From positions 62,001-126,000 of the forward strand of contig CACJMO010000002.1 of NCBI GenBank assembly GCA_902594545.1: a stretch of DNA of 64,000 nucleotides. The letters are read 5' to 3'. The translations under genes were made by a program, and so were the position numbers. This DNA is from an uncultured SAR86 cluster bacterium (GTDB taxonomy: Bacteria; Pseudomonadota; Gammaproteobacteria; Magnimaribacterales; Magnimaribacteraceae). Of this stretch, positions 7,683 to 17,447 are shown one piece after another. Within the stretch, counting starts at the first letter, position 1, and each line of letters opens with the position of its first letter. Under the pieces are notes generated by a model. It saw only the letters and a program-made list of their open reading frames with translations, did no database searches and was not told where the DNA came from.

Positions 7683-9603
7683 GAAGCCATTGTTGGAATA
7701 TTAAAATATTCCATAAATGTGATTGCCAGTTTCTGTTGCCAGATAAATGTTCTTTCCACTTCTTTCTTATAACTACAGAGTCGAGTAGACCATCTTGACC
7801 GATTCTGTGAGCACTCAATAGATCCTCGGCCCATTCTCTCAGAGGACCTCTCAACCAATCTCCTATAGGCACGCTAAAACCTTTTTTAGGTCTATCAATT
7901 AAGTGCCTAGGAACATGCTGTAATAGAATATTTCTTAAAATTGATTTCTGAATTGGCATTTGTGAGGAATTATCTATCTTTTGTTCAATCGGTATTCTCC
8001 AAGAAAACTCTATGACTCTATGATCTAGAAATGGAATTCTTCCTTCAAGACTTACTGACATAGCAGCACGATCAACCTTTGTTAAGATATCATTTAATAA
8101 ATAATTTTTAATATCACTTAACATTAGTCCTTCAAGAAATGTAACCCTGCTATCCAAATCATAAGTTAAGTCAGAAAATTTATTTTCAGTATGAAGTAAT
8201 GGTACTCCTTCTTTTGTCCAATGATTGGATATAAGTTTTTTATAGATTTCCCTTCCAGAAGAAGAGTCTAACAATTGCATTCCTTTTGAAAGTCTGTCTC
8301 CAACAAAGGGTTTTTCGAAAAAATTTCCTAATTGGTTTAAAAGAAAAATACTGTTATTGCTTAGTTGTTGAGGAAGGCTTCTCCTCAATAATGATGGTAA
8401 CTTAGATATTAGGTTCCACATCTTTTGAGTTTGAATATACCTAGTATATCCACCAAAAATTTCATCACCCGCATCTCCAGATAAACAAACTGTGACATCT
8501 TTTCTAGCCAACTTACTCACTAAAATTGTTGGAATCTGAGATGAATCAGCAAAGGGCTCATCATATATGGTTGAGAGAGAAGGAATTATGTCTAAAGAGT
8601 CTTGGGGAGTTAAAATAAGTTCTTGATGGTCTGTATTCAAAAAATTTGCAATATCCTTGGCATAACCTGCTTCGTTATATCTTTCATCTTCAAAACCGAT
8701 TGAAAAAGTCTTAATAGGTTTTGAAGAATATTTCTGCATCATTGCAACAATTAAACTCGAATCAATACCGCCAGAGAGAAAAGCACCTAACGGAACATCA
8801 GAAATCATTTGATCGGAAATAGCAGATTCCAAGACTTCAATTAAACCAGCCATAGCCTCTTCTTTAGAAGTAATAATATTCTCTTTTCCCCTTTGTACCA
8901 CCTCATCAAGACTCCAATAAGACTCTTCATTAAACACGCCTTTGTCTTTAGAAATATACAAGATCGTTCCTGGCTTTACTTTTTTTATACCTTTATAAAT
9001 ACTTTGTTGTCCTTGTAAGGTGTTATATTGCAGATATCCATCTAGAGCCTCTAGGGATATATCTGATTGAAAAGACTTGTGTTTTCTTAATGCTTTTAAT
9101 TCAGATGAGAAAAGCATTACTTTGTTTTTACCAATTCCTTGATAACCATAATATAAAGGCTTTTCTCCAGTTCTGTCTCTGATAAGTATTAAGACTTTCT
9201 CTTTTGTGTCCCAGACCGATATTGCAAACATACCGATAGACTTTTTCATAGTCTCTTTGATGCCCCAATTATCAAATCCATTGAGAAGTGTCTCAGTGTC
9301 AGAGGTACTCTCCCATAAAGGATTATAAGTAAGGTCGAGTTGTTTCCTTAAATCGAGATGATTGTAAATCTCCCCATTGAAAGCAATAATATATCTACCA
9401 CTTTTTGAAATCATTGGCTGATTTCCTCTTGAAGAAACATCTAAAATAGATAGCCTCCTGTGGCCTAAAAAGATTTCAGAAGAAATATCTTTCCATATTC
9501 CATCTGAATCAGGTCCTCGATGTCGTAGGGCATAAGACATTTCATTAATAGCTACTCTATTAATGTGCTCTTCACCTCCTAAGACTCCAACTATTCCACA
9601 CAT
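7663..9603 (-). CDS. Asparagine synthase (glutamine-hydrolysing) family amidotransferase, copy 1
   Basis: MCGIVGVLGG N-terminal Cys glutaminase; AFLSGGIDSSLIVAMM; CLSGDAGDEIFGGYTRY. Confidence 0.93.
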   Translation of the reverse strand: MCGIVGVLGGEEHINRVAINEMSYALRHRGPDSDGIWKDISSEIFLGHRRLSILDVSSRGNQPMISKSGRYIIAFNGEIYNHLDLRKQLDLTYNPLWESTSDTETLLNGFDNWGIKETMKKSIGMFAISVWDTKEKVLILIRDRTGEKPLYYGYQGIGKNKVMLFSSELKALRKHKSFQSDISLEALDGYLQYNTLQGQQSIYKGIKKVKPGTILYISKDKGVFNEESYWSLDEVVQRGKENIITSKEEAMAGLIEVLESAISDQMISDVPLGAFLSGGIDSSLIVAMMQKYSSKPIKTFSIGFEDERYNEAGYAKDIANFLNTDHQELILTPQDSLDIIPSLSTIYDEPFADSSQIPTILVSKLARKDVTVCLSGDAGDEIFGGYTRYIQTQKMWNLISKLPSLLRRSLPQQLSNNSIFLLNQLGNFFEKPFVGDRLSKGMQLLDSSSGREIYKKLISNHWTKEGVPLLHTENKFSDLTYDLDSRVTFLEGLMLSDIKNYLLNDILTKVDRAAMSVSLEGRIPFLDHRVIEFSWRIPIEQKIDNSSQMPIQKSILRNILLQHVPRHLIDRPKKGFSVPIGDWLRGPLREWAEDLLSAHRIGQDGLLDSVVIRKKWKEHLSGNRNWQSHLWNILIFQQWLHDQKNG

Positions 9604-9604
9604 A

Positions 9605-10744
9605 TTATTGCTCTAAAATATTTTCGTATAGACCTTGATATCTTTCTATGAAATTATCAATTGAGTAACTAGTAATCATGTTTTCCTTAGATGATTGTGT
9701 AATTTCCATTCTTTGATGCTTACTTAAGCCTACAAAATAATTTATTTTTTTTACAAATTTATCAATATCACCAGCAGGAAGGATAAGATCGGGTTCTTTA
9801 ATCATAAGATTTACATCACCAACATCACTACTAATTGAAGGCAATCCAACGAGAAGAGCTTCTGCTAAGGCATTAGGAAAACCTTCAGTTTTAGAGGTCA
9901 TCACAAATATGTCTAGAGAAGATAAATAGTCTACAATATCATTGACTTCGCCAACAAGAATAAAGTGATTTTCTAATTTTCTTTTTTTTATCTCTTGACC
10001 TAGTTCTATATTGGTCTTTGAAAGCCCTTTTCCAATCATCATAAAGTTTACATTTTTGTTTGAGGAATTAACCCCTTTTGCAATATCTAGAAAATCTTCA
10101 ATTCCTTTAATTGGATGGTATCTTCCTACAAATCCTACTAAAAAATTATCATCGCTTAGATTACAACTATTTCTAATTCTGATTCGGCTATCTAAATTAA
10201 ATTGATAATAATCTGAGGAATAACCATTAGCTATAACTATAGATTTTTTTAGGTTGTAGCCTAGCTTGGTATGCAGTTTCAATCCTGCATGAGAAACAAA
10301 AACAATATCTCTTGGAACAAAATGAGACAAATAAACGCATAATCTCCTTAGTAAATAAGTCATAGGGCTCAATTCTTTGCTTATTTCCGTTGTCCTAATA
10401 TTCCATATAATATTTTTAAAGCCCAAAATTTTTGCTGCCAATCCACCAAAAAGATCTGCATGGTACATCCATGTCTGGACTATATCTGGATGAATTTGCT
10501 TTAGTTTGAAAATCAGTTTCAAAAAATAGACAGGGTAAAGATAGACCTTTTGTAAGCCAAGTACATGAACCTTATAACCTTCATTTTCCAACTCAGACCC
10601 AATTTCTCCTTTTGTAGTTAATGAAAGAACTTCGTGAGAGATTCTCTTATTTGTGGTGTTTAGAATGAGTCTTTTAAGGGCCCCTTCGGCACCACCTTTA
10701 TTGAGCCCAATAATTATATGGAGCACTATTTTTTTTTCTCTCAT
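9605..10744 (-). CDS. Glycosyltransferase family 4
   Basis: LNKGGAEGALKRLIL; VGFVGRYHPIKGIEDFLDIA; IFVMTSKTEGFPNALAEALLVGLPSISSDVGD. Confidence 0.92.
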   Translation of the reverse strand: MREKKIVLHIIIGLNKGGAEGALKRLILNTTNKRISHEVLSLTTKGEIGSELENEGYKVHVLGLQKVYLYPVYFLKLIFKLKQIHPDIVQTWMYHADLFGGLAAKILGFKNIIWNIRTTEISKELSPMTYLLRRLCVYLSHFVPRDIVFVSHAGLKLHTKLGYNLKKSIVIANGYSSDYYQFNLDSRIRIRNSCNLSDDNFLVGFVGRYHPIKGIEDFLDIAKGVNSSNKNVNFMMIGKGLSKTNIELGQEIKKRKLENHFILVGEVNDIVDYLSSLDIFVMTSKTEGFPNALAEALLVGLPSISSDVGDVNLMIKEPDLILPAGDIDKFVKKINYFVGLSKHQRMEITQSSKENMITSYSIDNFIERYQGLYENILEQ

Positions 10745-10748
10745 AAAT

Positions 10749-11366
10749 TCACGGGAATTTAACTAGATAAAGCTTTCTAATGTTATCCGCACCATTGACC
10801 TTTTGGATGATGACTCCTAAGTCCTCTAAATTAGACTCTTTATGAATATATGGATACCCTTCTGTATCCTGCTTAATTAAATCAATAAGCAGGTGCTTTA
10901 TTTCATATTTCTTAGAAATCTGCACTAAGCTGCTACGAATAAAATCCCATGAAACTTCATGAGTCCAATTTACTAAAACAAGTATATCTAAAGTTGAAAC
11001 AGGAAAATCAAGTTGGCCAATATCTTGTAGGTTACAGGAGGAATATTTTATAGATTTAGGGGATAAATATTTAGCTGCATCAATTACGTTAGGATCGTTA
11101 TCTATTCCAAACTTTATAGGTGCTTCTATTTTTCTAAGGATTTCGCCCAATCCGCAACCAACTTCCATTACTGACATAGGATTTATTGAATTTGCAATTC
11201 TAACCACTTGCATTTTATATGGCTTACTTTCTAATGGAGAATCTGAGTGCCAGGAATTGAAATTAAATTTTTTTCTCAAGATTTTAAAATACATTCTTTT
11301 TGCTAAAGCAATTACAAGGCCTCTGAGGCCAATAGAACTAATAATGCTGAATATTTTATTTATCAC
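10749..11366 (-). CDS. Class I SAM-dependent methyltransferase
   Basis: VMEVGCGLGEILRKIEAPIKFGIDNDPNVIDAAK (motif I and following). Confidence 0.75.
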   Translation of the reverse strand: MINKIFSIISSIGLRGLVIALAKRMYFKILRKKFNFNSWHSDSPLESKPYKMQVVRIANSINPMSVMEVGCGLGEILRKIEAPIKFGIDNDPNVIDAAKYLSPKSIKYSSCNLQDIGQLDFPVSTLDILVLVNWTHEVSWDFIRSSLVQISKKYEIKHLLIDLIKQDTEGYPYIHKESNLEDLGVIIQKVNGADNIRKLYLVKFP

Positions 11367-12093
11367 TAAATCTCTTTCGTTTTGCTCTCAATATATGTTT
11401 GGACAAAATCCTTAAACTAGTTGGAATGATCGATGAACCTGTATTAATCTCAATAGCTTCTTTAAAAGAAATAAATTTCTTTTGATTTTTCCTGACAAAA
11501 TTACTGATTGACTGAATACCAGAGTCAGATAATGCGTTTATATGAATACAAATAGTCTGAATACCTAAACCAATGGGAAGGTAAAATGAAGTAAGTTGCG
11601 GGACTAGGACAATATTCTCTTTTATGTAAGGATAAAAACCATATCCATCAGTCAAAGCATGAAAATCTAAATCTCTTAGAGCTTTAAGTGTATTTGTATC
11701 AAAGCTATGTGCAGGAGCCATGAAGTAAGGCTGCCAGACTTCCTCTGCAAGAAGGATTTCCTTTCCTTTTTTTAAAGTAAGTTTTTGTTCTTCAAATGCG
11801 AGTCCTGCAAACTCTGAAAAGTTATTTATGCCCAGAATTCCACTATCTTGTGTAACGTAATTATGATGAGTCCCATGCTGAGCAATAATATCTCCATAAT
11901 CTCGGTAAGTTCTGATTAAATTAAAAAAATCTGGTTTTATCTCCTCGACATTTAATTTCTGATCTTGGCAATCTGGCACAACTCCAAGAATCGACCTAAT
12001 ACCGAGACTTTCTAAATGTTCTTTAAGGGGGATAAACTTACTCCAAGCCATGCCTGGAGCAACATCATCAAATCTAATTAATATTTTTGACAT
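11356..12093 (-). CDS. Polysaccharide deacetylase-like protein (DUF2334-like)
   Basis: ILIRFDDVAPGMAW at N-terminus; IIAQHGTHHNYV metal-binding-like motif. Confidence 0.75.
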   Translation of the reverse strand: MSKILIRFDDVAPGMAWSKFIPLKEHLESLGIRSILGVVPDCQDQKLNVEEIKPDFFNLIRTYRDYGDIIAQHGTHHNYVTQDSGILGINNFSEFAGLAFEEQKLTLKKGKEILLAEEVWQPYFMAPAHSFDTNTLKALRDLDFHALTDGYGFYPYIKENIVLVPQLTSFYLPIGLGIQTICIHINALSDSGIQSISNFVRKNQKKFISFKEAIEINTGSSIIPTSLRILSKHILRAKRKRFSDK

Positions 12094-13216
12094 TATTCAT
12101 TCTCTCATAATCCTCATCTTTTAATAAATTAAAAATATATGCACTAACTATAAAAAATATTAGGACTTGCCCTCTTTCCAACGAGTATGTATGAAATAAC
12201 AAGTGTGGCGAACTAGCAACTAGAAATACCCATGAGAACAACTTTGTACTCTCATCAGAAGTAAAAATAGAAAATATAAACCTAAAACAAAATAAAAGAT
12301 AAAAGAACATTACAAATATCCCGTAATCGGCAATAAGATGCAAAAATTGAATATGAGGTTCTTGATTCCAATAAGGATCCATCCATTCTTCTATACCAAA
12401 TCCAAAAAGGAGTAACCAAGGTTTGTAGATCAGATCACTTAAAAAATACATTATTATGCTAATTCTTTCTGAATCCGAGACTAACCTTCCGATAATCCTA
12501 AGCTCAGAATTATCAGCATAAAGAACCAGTAAAGAAGAAAGAAAAACTAAACTTAAAGCTATAGATAAGAGTAGCAACATAGGTCTTTTTTTCCACGTCA
12601 CATAGGTTATTGTAAGTAAGGCACTGAGCAGCATGCTTCTTTGACCTGTGGCTATAACAGCAATCAAAGTAAGAGAGAAAAAGAAAAAGAAATGAAAAAA
12701 ATTCTTTTGATTCATAAGATACTGAAAGCCACTTACTCCTAAAACAAAAATGTAAATGGAAGCAGTACCAGAAAAGATAGGAAGTAATCTTCCTGTTCCA
12801 TCATCTTTAACTATTGGCAGATCAAAAAAGAAACTCAATAAGAAAATAGATGTAATAATTAGAGATAAAGTTTTTATACCTTTGGAAAAACTTTCAAAAG
12901 AATAACTTTCAACAAATAAAATAGAAAAAATACTTACTATATTTAAAAGAAAGAGGAATTGGACAGAATTTTCAATAATATTGGTATCAAGTTGTGTAAA
13001 CAAGACATTGAATATAATTACAGGTATAAAAAATAAGTTACCTGCAAGTATTGTTTTTAAACTATGTTTACTAATTTCTATCTTGTTGAAAATTAGTAGG
13101 AAGATTAAAAAAAATAAAATATAAATGTCTAGAGCAGAGAAGTTTCCAAATAATGTTAATAAGGAACTTAAAGGTATCAAGAGTATGAAGAAGTAAAGAT
13201 TTATATTTTTTATCAT
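12074..13216 (-). CDS. O-antigen polymerase-like integral membrane protein (Wzy candidate)
   Basis: About 10 hydrophobic segments; GFGIEEWMDPYWNQEPHIQFLHLIADYGIF resembles the O-antigen polymerase/ligase periplasmic loop. Confidence 0.7.
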   Translation of the reverse strand: MIKNINLYFFILLIPLSSLLTLFGNFSALDIYILFFLIFLLIFNKIEISKHSLKTILAGNLFFIPVIIFNVLFTQLDTNIIENSVQFLFLLNIVSIFSILFVESYSFESFSKGIKTLSLIITSIFLLSFFFDLPIVKDDGTGRLLPIFSGTASIYIFVLGVSGFQYLMNQKNFFHFFFFFSLTLIAVIATGQRSMLLSALLTITYVTWKKRPMLLLLSIALSLVFLSSLLVLYADNSELRIIGRLVSDSERISIIMYFLSDLIYKPWLLLFGFGIEEWMDPYWNQEPHIQFLHLIADYGIFVMFFYLLFCFRFIFSIFTSDESTKLFSWVFLVASSPHLLFHTYSLERGQVLIFFIVSAYIFNLLKDEDYERMNNVKNIN

Positions 13217-13290
13217 ACAAAGTTTTTAGATAATATTATTACTTCTGTTCGGAATATGGTGAAATTAGTTCTAAAAAGTTTGTAAATCCC

Positions 13291-14823
13291 TTACGAAGAT
13301 TTCACATTATTCAAAAGGTCGATCTTAAAAACCTTCAAGAGAAATATACAAAATAAACATTGGTAGATTATATATATGCCTATAGGGAGCATAAGCTCCA
13401 GAGCACTAAATTCATCGTAATATGTAAAAAAATTACTTTTTAAAAATCCCACTACTGATAAATTGAAAAGAAATGGCACGAAGATAATTTTTAGCACGTT
13501 CCATATTAAAGCATGCATACCTGGTAAGTAACTGCATCTAATTAACAAGCATGAAAGAAGTGATAATTGCATAATACAAAAACCTACAACAATTCCTAAT
13601 AAATCGTATTCCTTTATGATTATAGGCATTGATAATAAATATATAAAAGTAATCAAAAATAAAATTTTAAGAACGTCCCTTGAATCGTCTGAACTTAATA
13701 ATAGTCCGTTAAACAAGGGAATAAATGCTCCAAAAGTTGCCCCTAATAAATAAATTGGGAATATAGATATCAAAGAAGAGGATATTTCTTTATCAAGATA
13801 AATTCCCAAAATTGGTTCAATAAACAGTAACAAGAACGAACTTATTGGTACAACTAAAATAGCTGAAATAACAGTATAGGTTCTAAGCTTTGAAAGTAGT
13901 TGCTTGGTATTGTTACTTGCCATTGCTTTGGAAAAAGCAGGAAAAGATACCGATCCTATTGGATAGCCCAAAGTTAATATTGCAGTACCGAAAAGAACCA
14001 TCAAACTATATTGACCAAAAATATCTAAAGAAAGACTTGACGCTACTATCATTTTATCGAATTGAAATGAGACTACTCCAAGGAGAGAAATAGCAAATGA
14101 AGTGGAAATAAAGTCAAATTCGTCTTTGAAATGCTTAATCCGAAAAGGAACCTTACTATTTAGATTGTCCTCACTCCAACAAACCAATCTTGTAATTATT
14201 AACTCCAAGAATACGATGATAATTTGATATGTGAAGAATTCAGCTATATCAATTTCAAAATAAATTAATAATAAAGCACTACCAAAAAGTCTTATTGAAC
14301 TGAAAAATATTGTGAGTAAATTGAGAGGAACTATTTTTTGAAAACCTGTTAATGCCGCTTGGTAAATAATTATTGGAAATCTGAGAGCAACTTGAAGGAT
14401 TATTAGAAAAATAGAAATACTAATTATTCCTTGATCTAGATCTTGGCCAGTAAAAAGGAAATCACTAAGGTAAGAAGATGGCAAAGCTATGAATAAAACT
14501 ATAAGGATAGCTAAAGTAATGAAAACTAATTCAAAAGTCTTAAGTATGGAAGAGATTGTTGAGTGAGAATCAATTTCTGCTCTTAGTCTTGATATAGCCC
14601 TATTTAAAGAAAGTGGAATCCCAAATTCCAAAATCATCAGAATCCCCTGAACCAAAACAAAAAAGCCAATGAGGCCATATGCCTCAAATCCAAGGTAATG
14701 TATGAAAACTGGGGTAAGAAGAAATGTAAGACCCATATTCCAAAGCCTGCCTGCAAGGGAGAAGAGAACCTTAACAAATTCTTCGTTTTGAAGATTTTTT
14801 ATTAAGTCTAAAGTTTTATTCAA
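13291..14823 (-). CDS. Polysaccharide flippase (Wzx/MATE-like)
   Basis: 510 aa, 12+ predicted TM; LAGRLWNMGLTFLLTPVFIHYLGFEAYGLIGFF. Confidence 0.85.
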   Translation of the reverse strand: MNKTLDLIKNLQNEEFVKVLFSLAGRLWNMGLTFLLTPVFIHYLGFEAYGLIGFFVLVQGILMILEFGIPLSLNRAISRLRAEIDSHSTISSILKTFELVFITLAILIVLFIALPSSYLSDFLFTGQDLDQGIISISIFLIILQVALRFPIIIYQAALTGFQKIVPLNLLTIFFSSIRLFGSALLLIYFEIDIAEFFTYQIIIVFLELIITRLVCWSEDNLNSKVPFRIKHFKDEFDFISTSFAISLLGVVSFQFDKMIVASSLSLDIFGQYSLMVLFGTAILTLGYPIGSVSFPAFSKAMASNNTKQLLSKLRTYTVISAILVVPISSFLLLFIEPILGIYLDKEISSSLISIFPIYLLGATFGAFIPLFNGLLLSSDDSRDVLKILFLITFIYLLSMPIIIKEYDLLGIVVGFCIMQLSLLSCLLIRCSYLPGMHALIWNVLKIIFVPFLFNLSVVGFLKSNFFTYYDEFSALELMLPIGIYIIYQCLFCIFLLKVFKIDLLNNVKSS

Positions 14824-15750
14824 TTATCTCTTTGTTTTAATTTTTAAGAAAAGTTTTTTTAGTTGATTAAGAATAGGGCTTGGAATTATCAAGTAAATCA
14901 ACCATGTAAATGAATCAAGAAAGTTGATGCTTAAGTTCTTCAAGCCAAGAAAAATATAAGGAAACGAATCTTTTTTTCGTCCCTTGAATATCAATAGGTT
15001 TCTTATGAGTGAATTTAAGGTATATCTATAGTATTTTTTCCCCATATTGTCTTTGTAATTATCGAATAAATATTGTCTTGTAAATAAAGACCATTCAAAA
15101 TAAATATCAGCATTCTTGCCTTTTGTAATGTTATCTTCCCCCCAACCTCCCGTGAGCACAACTAATTCATTCAATTTTTCAAGATAAAGGTTATTCATGG
15201 CTACATCGTAAAACGATCTAAAAAAATCTTTTGGCGATCTGAAATAATTCATGAATTTTTTCCAAAAAATATTTCTATAGAAAAATAAGTAATCAGATTG
15301 AACGTATTTATCTGACATAATTTCGTTACTTAGAAATGATTTAGTAATAACTCTATTATGATCTTCGTGTAGAAGGCCATCTTCAGTATCAAAGAAAAAA
15401 CCAATTTTCCATACCTCAGAAGGTTCGTTATTAAAAATTGAAATTATTATTTTGAATATGTCATCTTTAAAGTAGTCATCTGATCCTATGAAAGAAACAA
15501 TATCTCCCGTAAGCCTTTCCAATACTCCTGATTCGTAAATGGCAACTGGATGACCACGGTTTTCTTCAAAACTAAAATAGGTAATTCTTTCATCATTTAG
15601 AGATGATAATAGGAATTTTGTTTCATCTGTCGAGCCGTCGTCTACGATGAATAACTCCCAATTTTCATGCTCTTGAGATTTGATAGAGTCAATCATCCTT
15701 GATAATTTTTCTGCCCTATTGTAAGTGGCTGTTAAAATAGAGATTTTCAA
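14824..15750 (-). CDS. Glycosyltransferase family 2
   Basis: ISILTATYNRAEKLSRMIDSIKSQEHENWELFIVDDGSTDET; DIVSFIGSDD. Confidence 0.92.
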   Translation of the reverse strand: MKISILTATYNRAEKLSRMIDSIKSQEHENWELFIVDDGSTDETKFLLSSLNDERITYFSFEENRGHPVAIYESGVLERLTGDIVSFIGSDDYFKDDIFKIIISIFNNEPSEVWKIGFFFDTEDGLLHEDHNRVITKSFLSNEIMSDKYVQSDYLFFYRNIFWKKFMNYFRSPKDFFRSFYDVAMNNLYLEKLNELVVLTGGWGEDNITKGKNADIYFEWSLFTRQYLFDNYKDNMGKKYYRYTLNSLIRNLLIFKGRKKDSFPYIFLGLKNLSINFLDSFTWLIYLIIPSPILNQLKKLFLKIKTKR

Positions 15751-15765
15751 TTTGTTTTGTTGATA

Positions 15766-16665
15766 TTATTTGATCCTTTTCCCAGGATTTCCAACATAGA
15801 CTGAATCAGGTTCAGTATCTCTTAATACGACACAACCGATACCAACAGTAGTATTCTTAGCCAAATTTACACCTTCTAATATGGAAGAGTTAACACCTAA
15901 CCAGCAATTTTCTTGAATTTTAACACTCCCACAAACAACCACTCCTGCGGTAATAGCAACATTTCTTCCTATATGACAATTATGAGCTAGATGAACATGA
16001 TCATCAGATTTAACACCATCTTCTATGATGGTATTATTGATAGTTCCTCTGCAAGTAGTACTGTTAGACCCTAACTCCACATTGTCACCTATAATGACTG
16101 TTCCAGAATGGTGCATTTTAACTAAAGCCTCATCATCATCTCTTGCCACCCCAAAACCCTCTTCTCCAACCACAGCACAGCTCTTTAGAACGCAATTCGT
16201 TCCAATTTCTACATCCCTATATACAGTTACGTGGTTTTGAAGAATAGTTCCTTCACCAATTTTAGTATTTTCACCTACTACACAATATGGACCAATAGAC
16301 ACACCCTTTCCTAAATCACACGACTCATGAATAAATGCTGTCTTGTGGATTATGGGATCAGGGCTGTTTTTAAAAAATTTCTCTGATATTTTAGCAAAAG
16401 CAAGGCGAGGATCATTAACGACAGCCACTATCAAATTAGATGCTTCAGGAATTTTAATCTCATCATTAATTATTAGTAAAGGAGCTTTTATGGATTCGAT
16501 ATCTAGATCGATAGAATTTGACCATACAATGGTGTTCTCAGAGGATTTATCATGGGTTGAAAAGCCAACTAAAGCTTGTTCATGTAGGTTTTTATTGTCA
16601 TTGTAAACTTCAGCTTGCATTGCTGAAGAAAGGTAAGACAAAATTTCACTAATATTTATAGACAT
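15766..16665 (-). CDS. LpxD-like hexapeptide acyltransferase
   Basis: Hexapeptide repeats; LAHNCHIGRNVAITAGVVVCGSVKIQENCWLGVNSSI resembles LpxD/sugar N-acyltransferases. Confidence 0.8.
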   Translation of the reverse strand: MSINISEILSYLSSAMQAEVYNDNKNLHEQALVGFSTHDKSSENTIVWSNSIDLDIESIKAPLLIINDEIKIPEASNLIVAVVNDPRLAFAKISEKFFKNSPDPIIHKTAFIHESCDLGKGVSIGPYCVVGENTKIGEGTILQNHVTVYRDVEIGTNCVLKSCAVVGEEGFGVARDDDEALVKMHHSGTVIIGDNVELGSNSTTCRGTINNTIIEDGVKSDDHVHLAHNCHIGRNVAITAGVVVCGSVKIQENCWLGVNSSILEGVNLAKNTTVGIGCVVLRDTEPDSVYVGNPGKRIK

Positions 16666-16676
16666 AAACTATAATT

Positions 16677-17429
16677 TCAGTCTTTAGATTTCTTTCCAAC
16701 ATTTACCTTACCATGATTATCTAATAAAAGATCGTATGCTTTCATGACGTCTTTGGTCCTTCCTTCTGCTGCCCTTAAAACTCTCTCTCTTGGCAACATT
16801 GGAGACTTAACCCACCAAACTGGATGAGTGAGTACTTGAAGATACTGTATATCATCGCGCTCTAAAACATCATTTAATCGCTTGAATTTCCAATAACCAT
16901 TAGAGTCACTGCAGTAACTATATTTATCCATAAAAAAGTCAGAACCTGTATTCAATAACCTTCCATAGGTTGGGTCAGTAAATTTCTTTGTTAATTCTGT
17001 AGTATTGTGAAATGAAAAAGATTTAATTTCCGTGCCAAATTCATTTTCTAAAACAGATGCTTCGTATTCTAAATGATTTTTTAGATTCTTTTTTAGAGTG
17101 TGTTCAGGGTAATAAGTTATATCAAAATGTAGAGCAACTTCATTTCCTAGTGAGAGTATCTTATGAACACGCTCTTTAATTGCTTTTTCAAAAATACTGT
17201 AGAACTCGCATCTGAGAAGAATAAAAAAAGTGGAATTCACTCCTTCTTCACTTTCTATTTCTGCAAGCCTTAATGCTCTGTGCATAGAAAAGTCTACATC
17301 ATGCCTCCAAAGAACATGTCTATCTTCCGTATCATCTCCAAAAAATGAGAACTTATATTTATCTTTAGCTCTTCTTACAAGAGAACGATAATTTTCTTCA
17401 GTAAAGTCTTCTATATTGAAATTTGTAAT
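16677..17429 (-). CDS. Polysaccharide deacetylase-like protein, proposed ATT start
   Basis: ORF track begins at internal ATG 17285, but the frame is open upstream to a stop at 17439-17441 and encodes ITNFNIEDFTEENYRSLVRRAKDKYKFSFFGDDTEDRHVLWRHDVDFSMHRALRLAE, with an RHDVD metal-site-like motif. No ATG/GTG/TTG lies upstream; an AGGAG precedes an in-frame ATT by 6 nt. Confidence 0.7.
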   Translation of the reverse strand: MTNFNIEDFTEENYRSLVRRAKDKYKFSFFGDDTEDRHVLWRHDVDFSMHRALRLAEIESEEGVNSTFFILLRCEFYSIFEKAIKERVHKILSLGNEVALHFDITYYPEHTLKKNLKNHLEYEASVLENEFGTEIKSFSFHNTTELTKKFTDPTYGRLLNTGSDFFMDKYSYCSDSNGYWKFKRLNDVLERDDIQYLQVLTHPVWWVKSPMLPRERVLRAAEGRTKDVMKAYDLLLDNHGKVNVGKKSKD

Positions 17430-17447
17430 ACGTAACTCCTACTTTTA

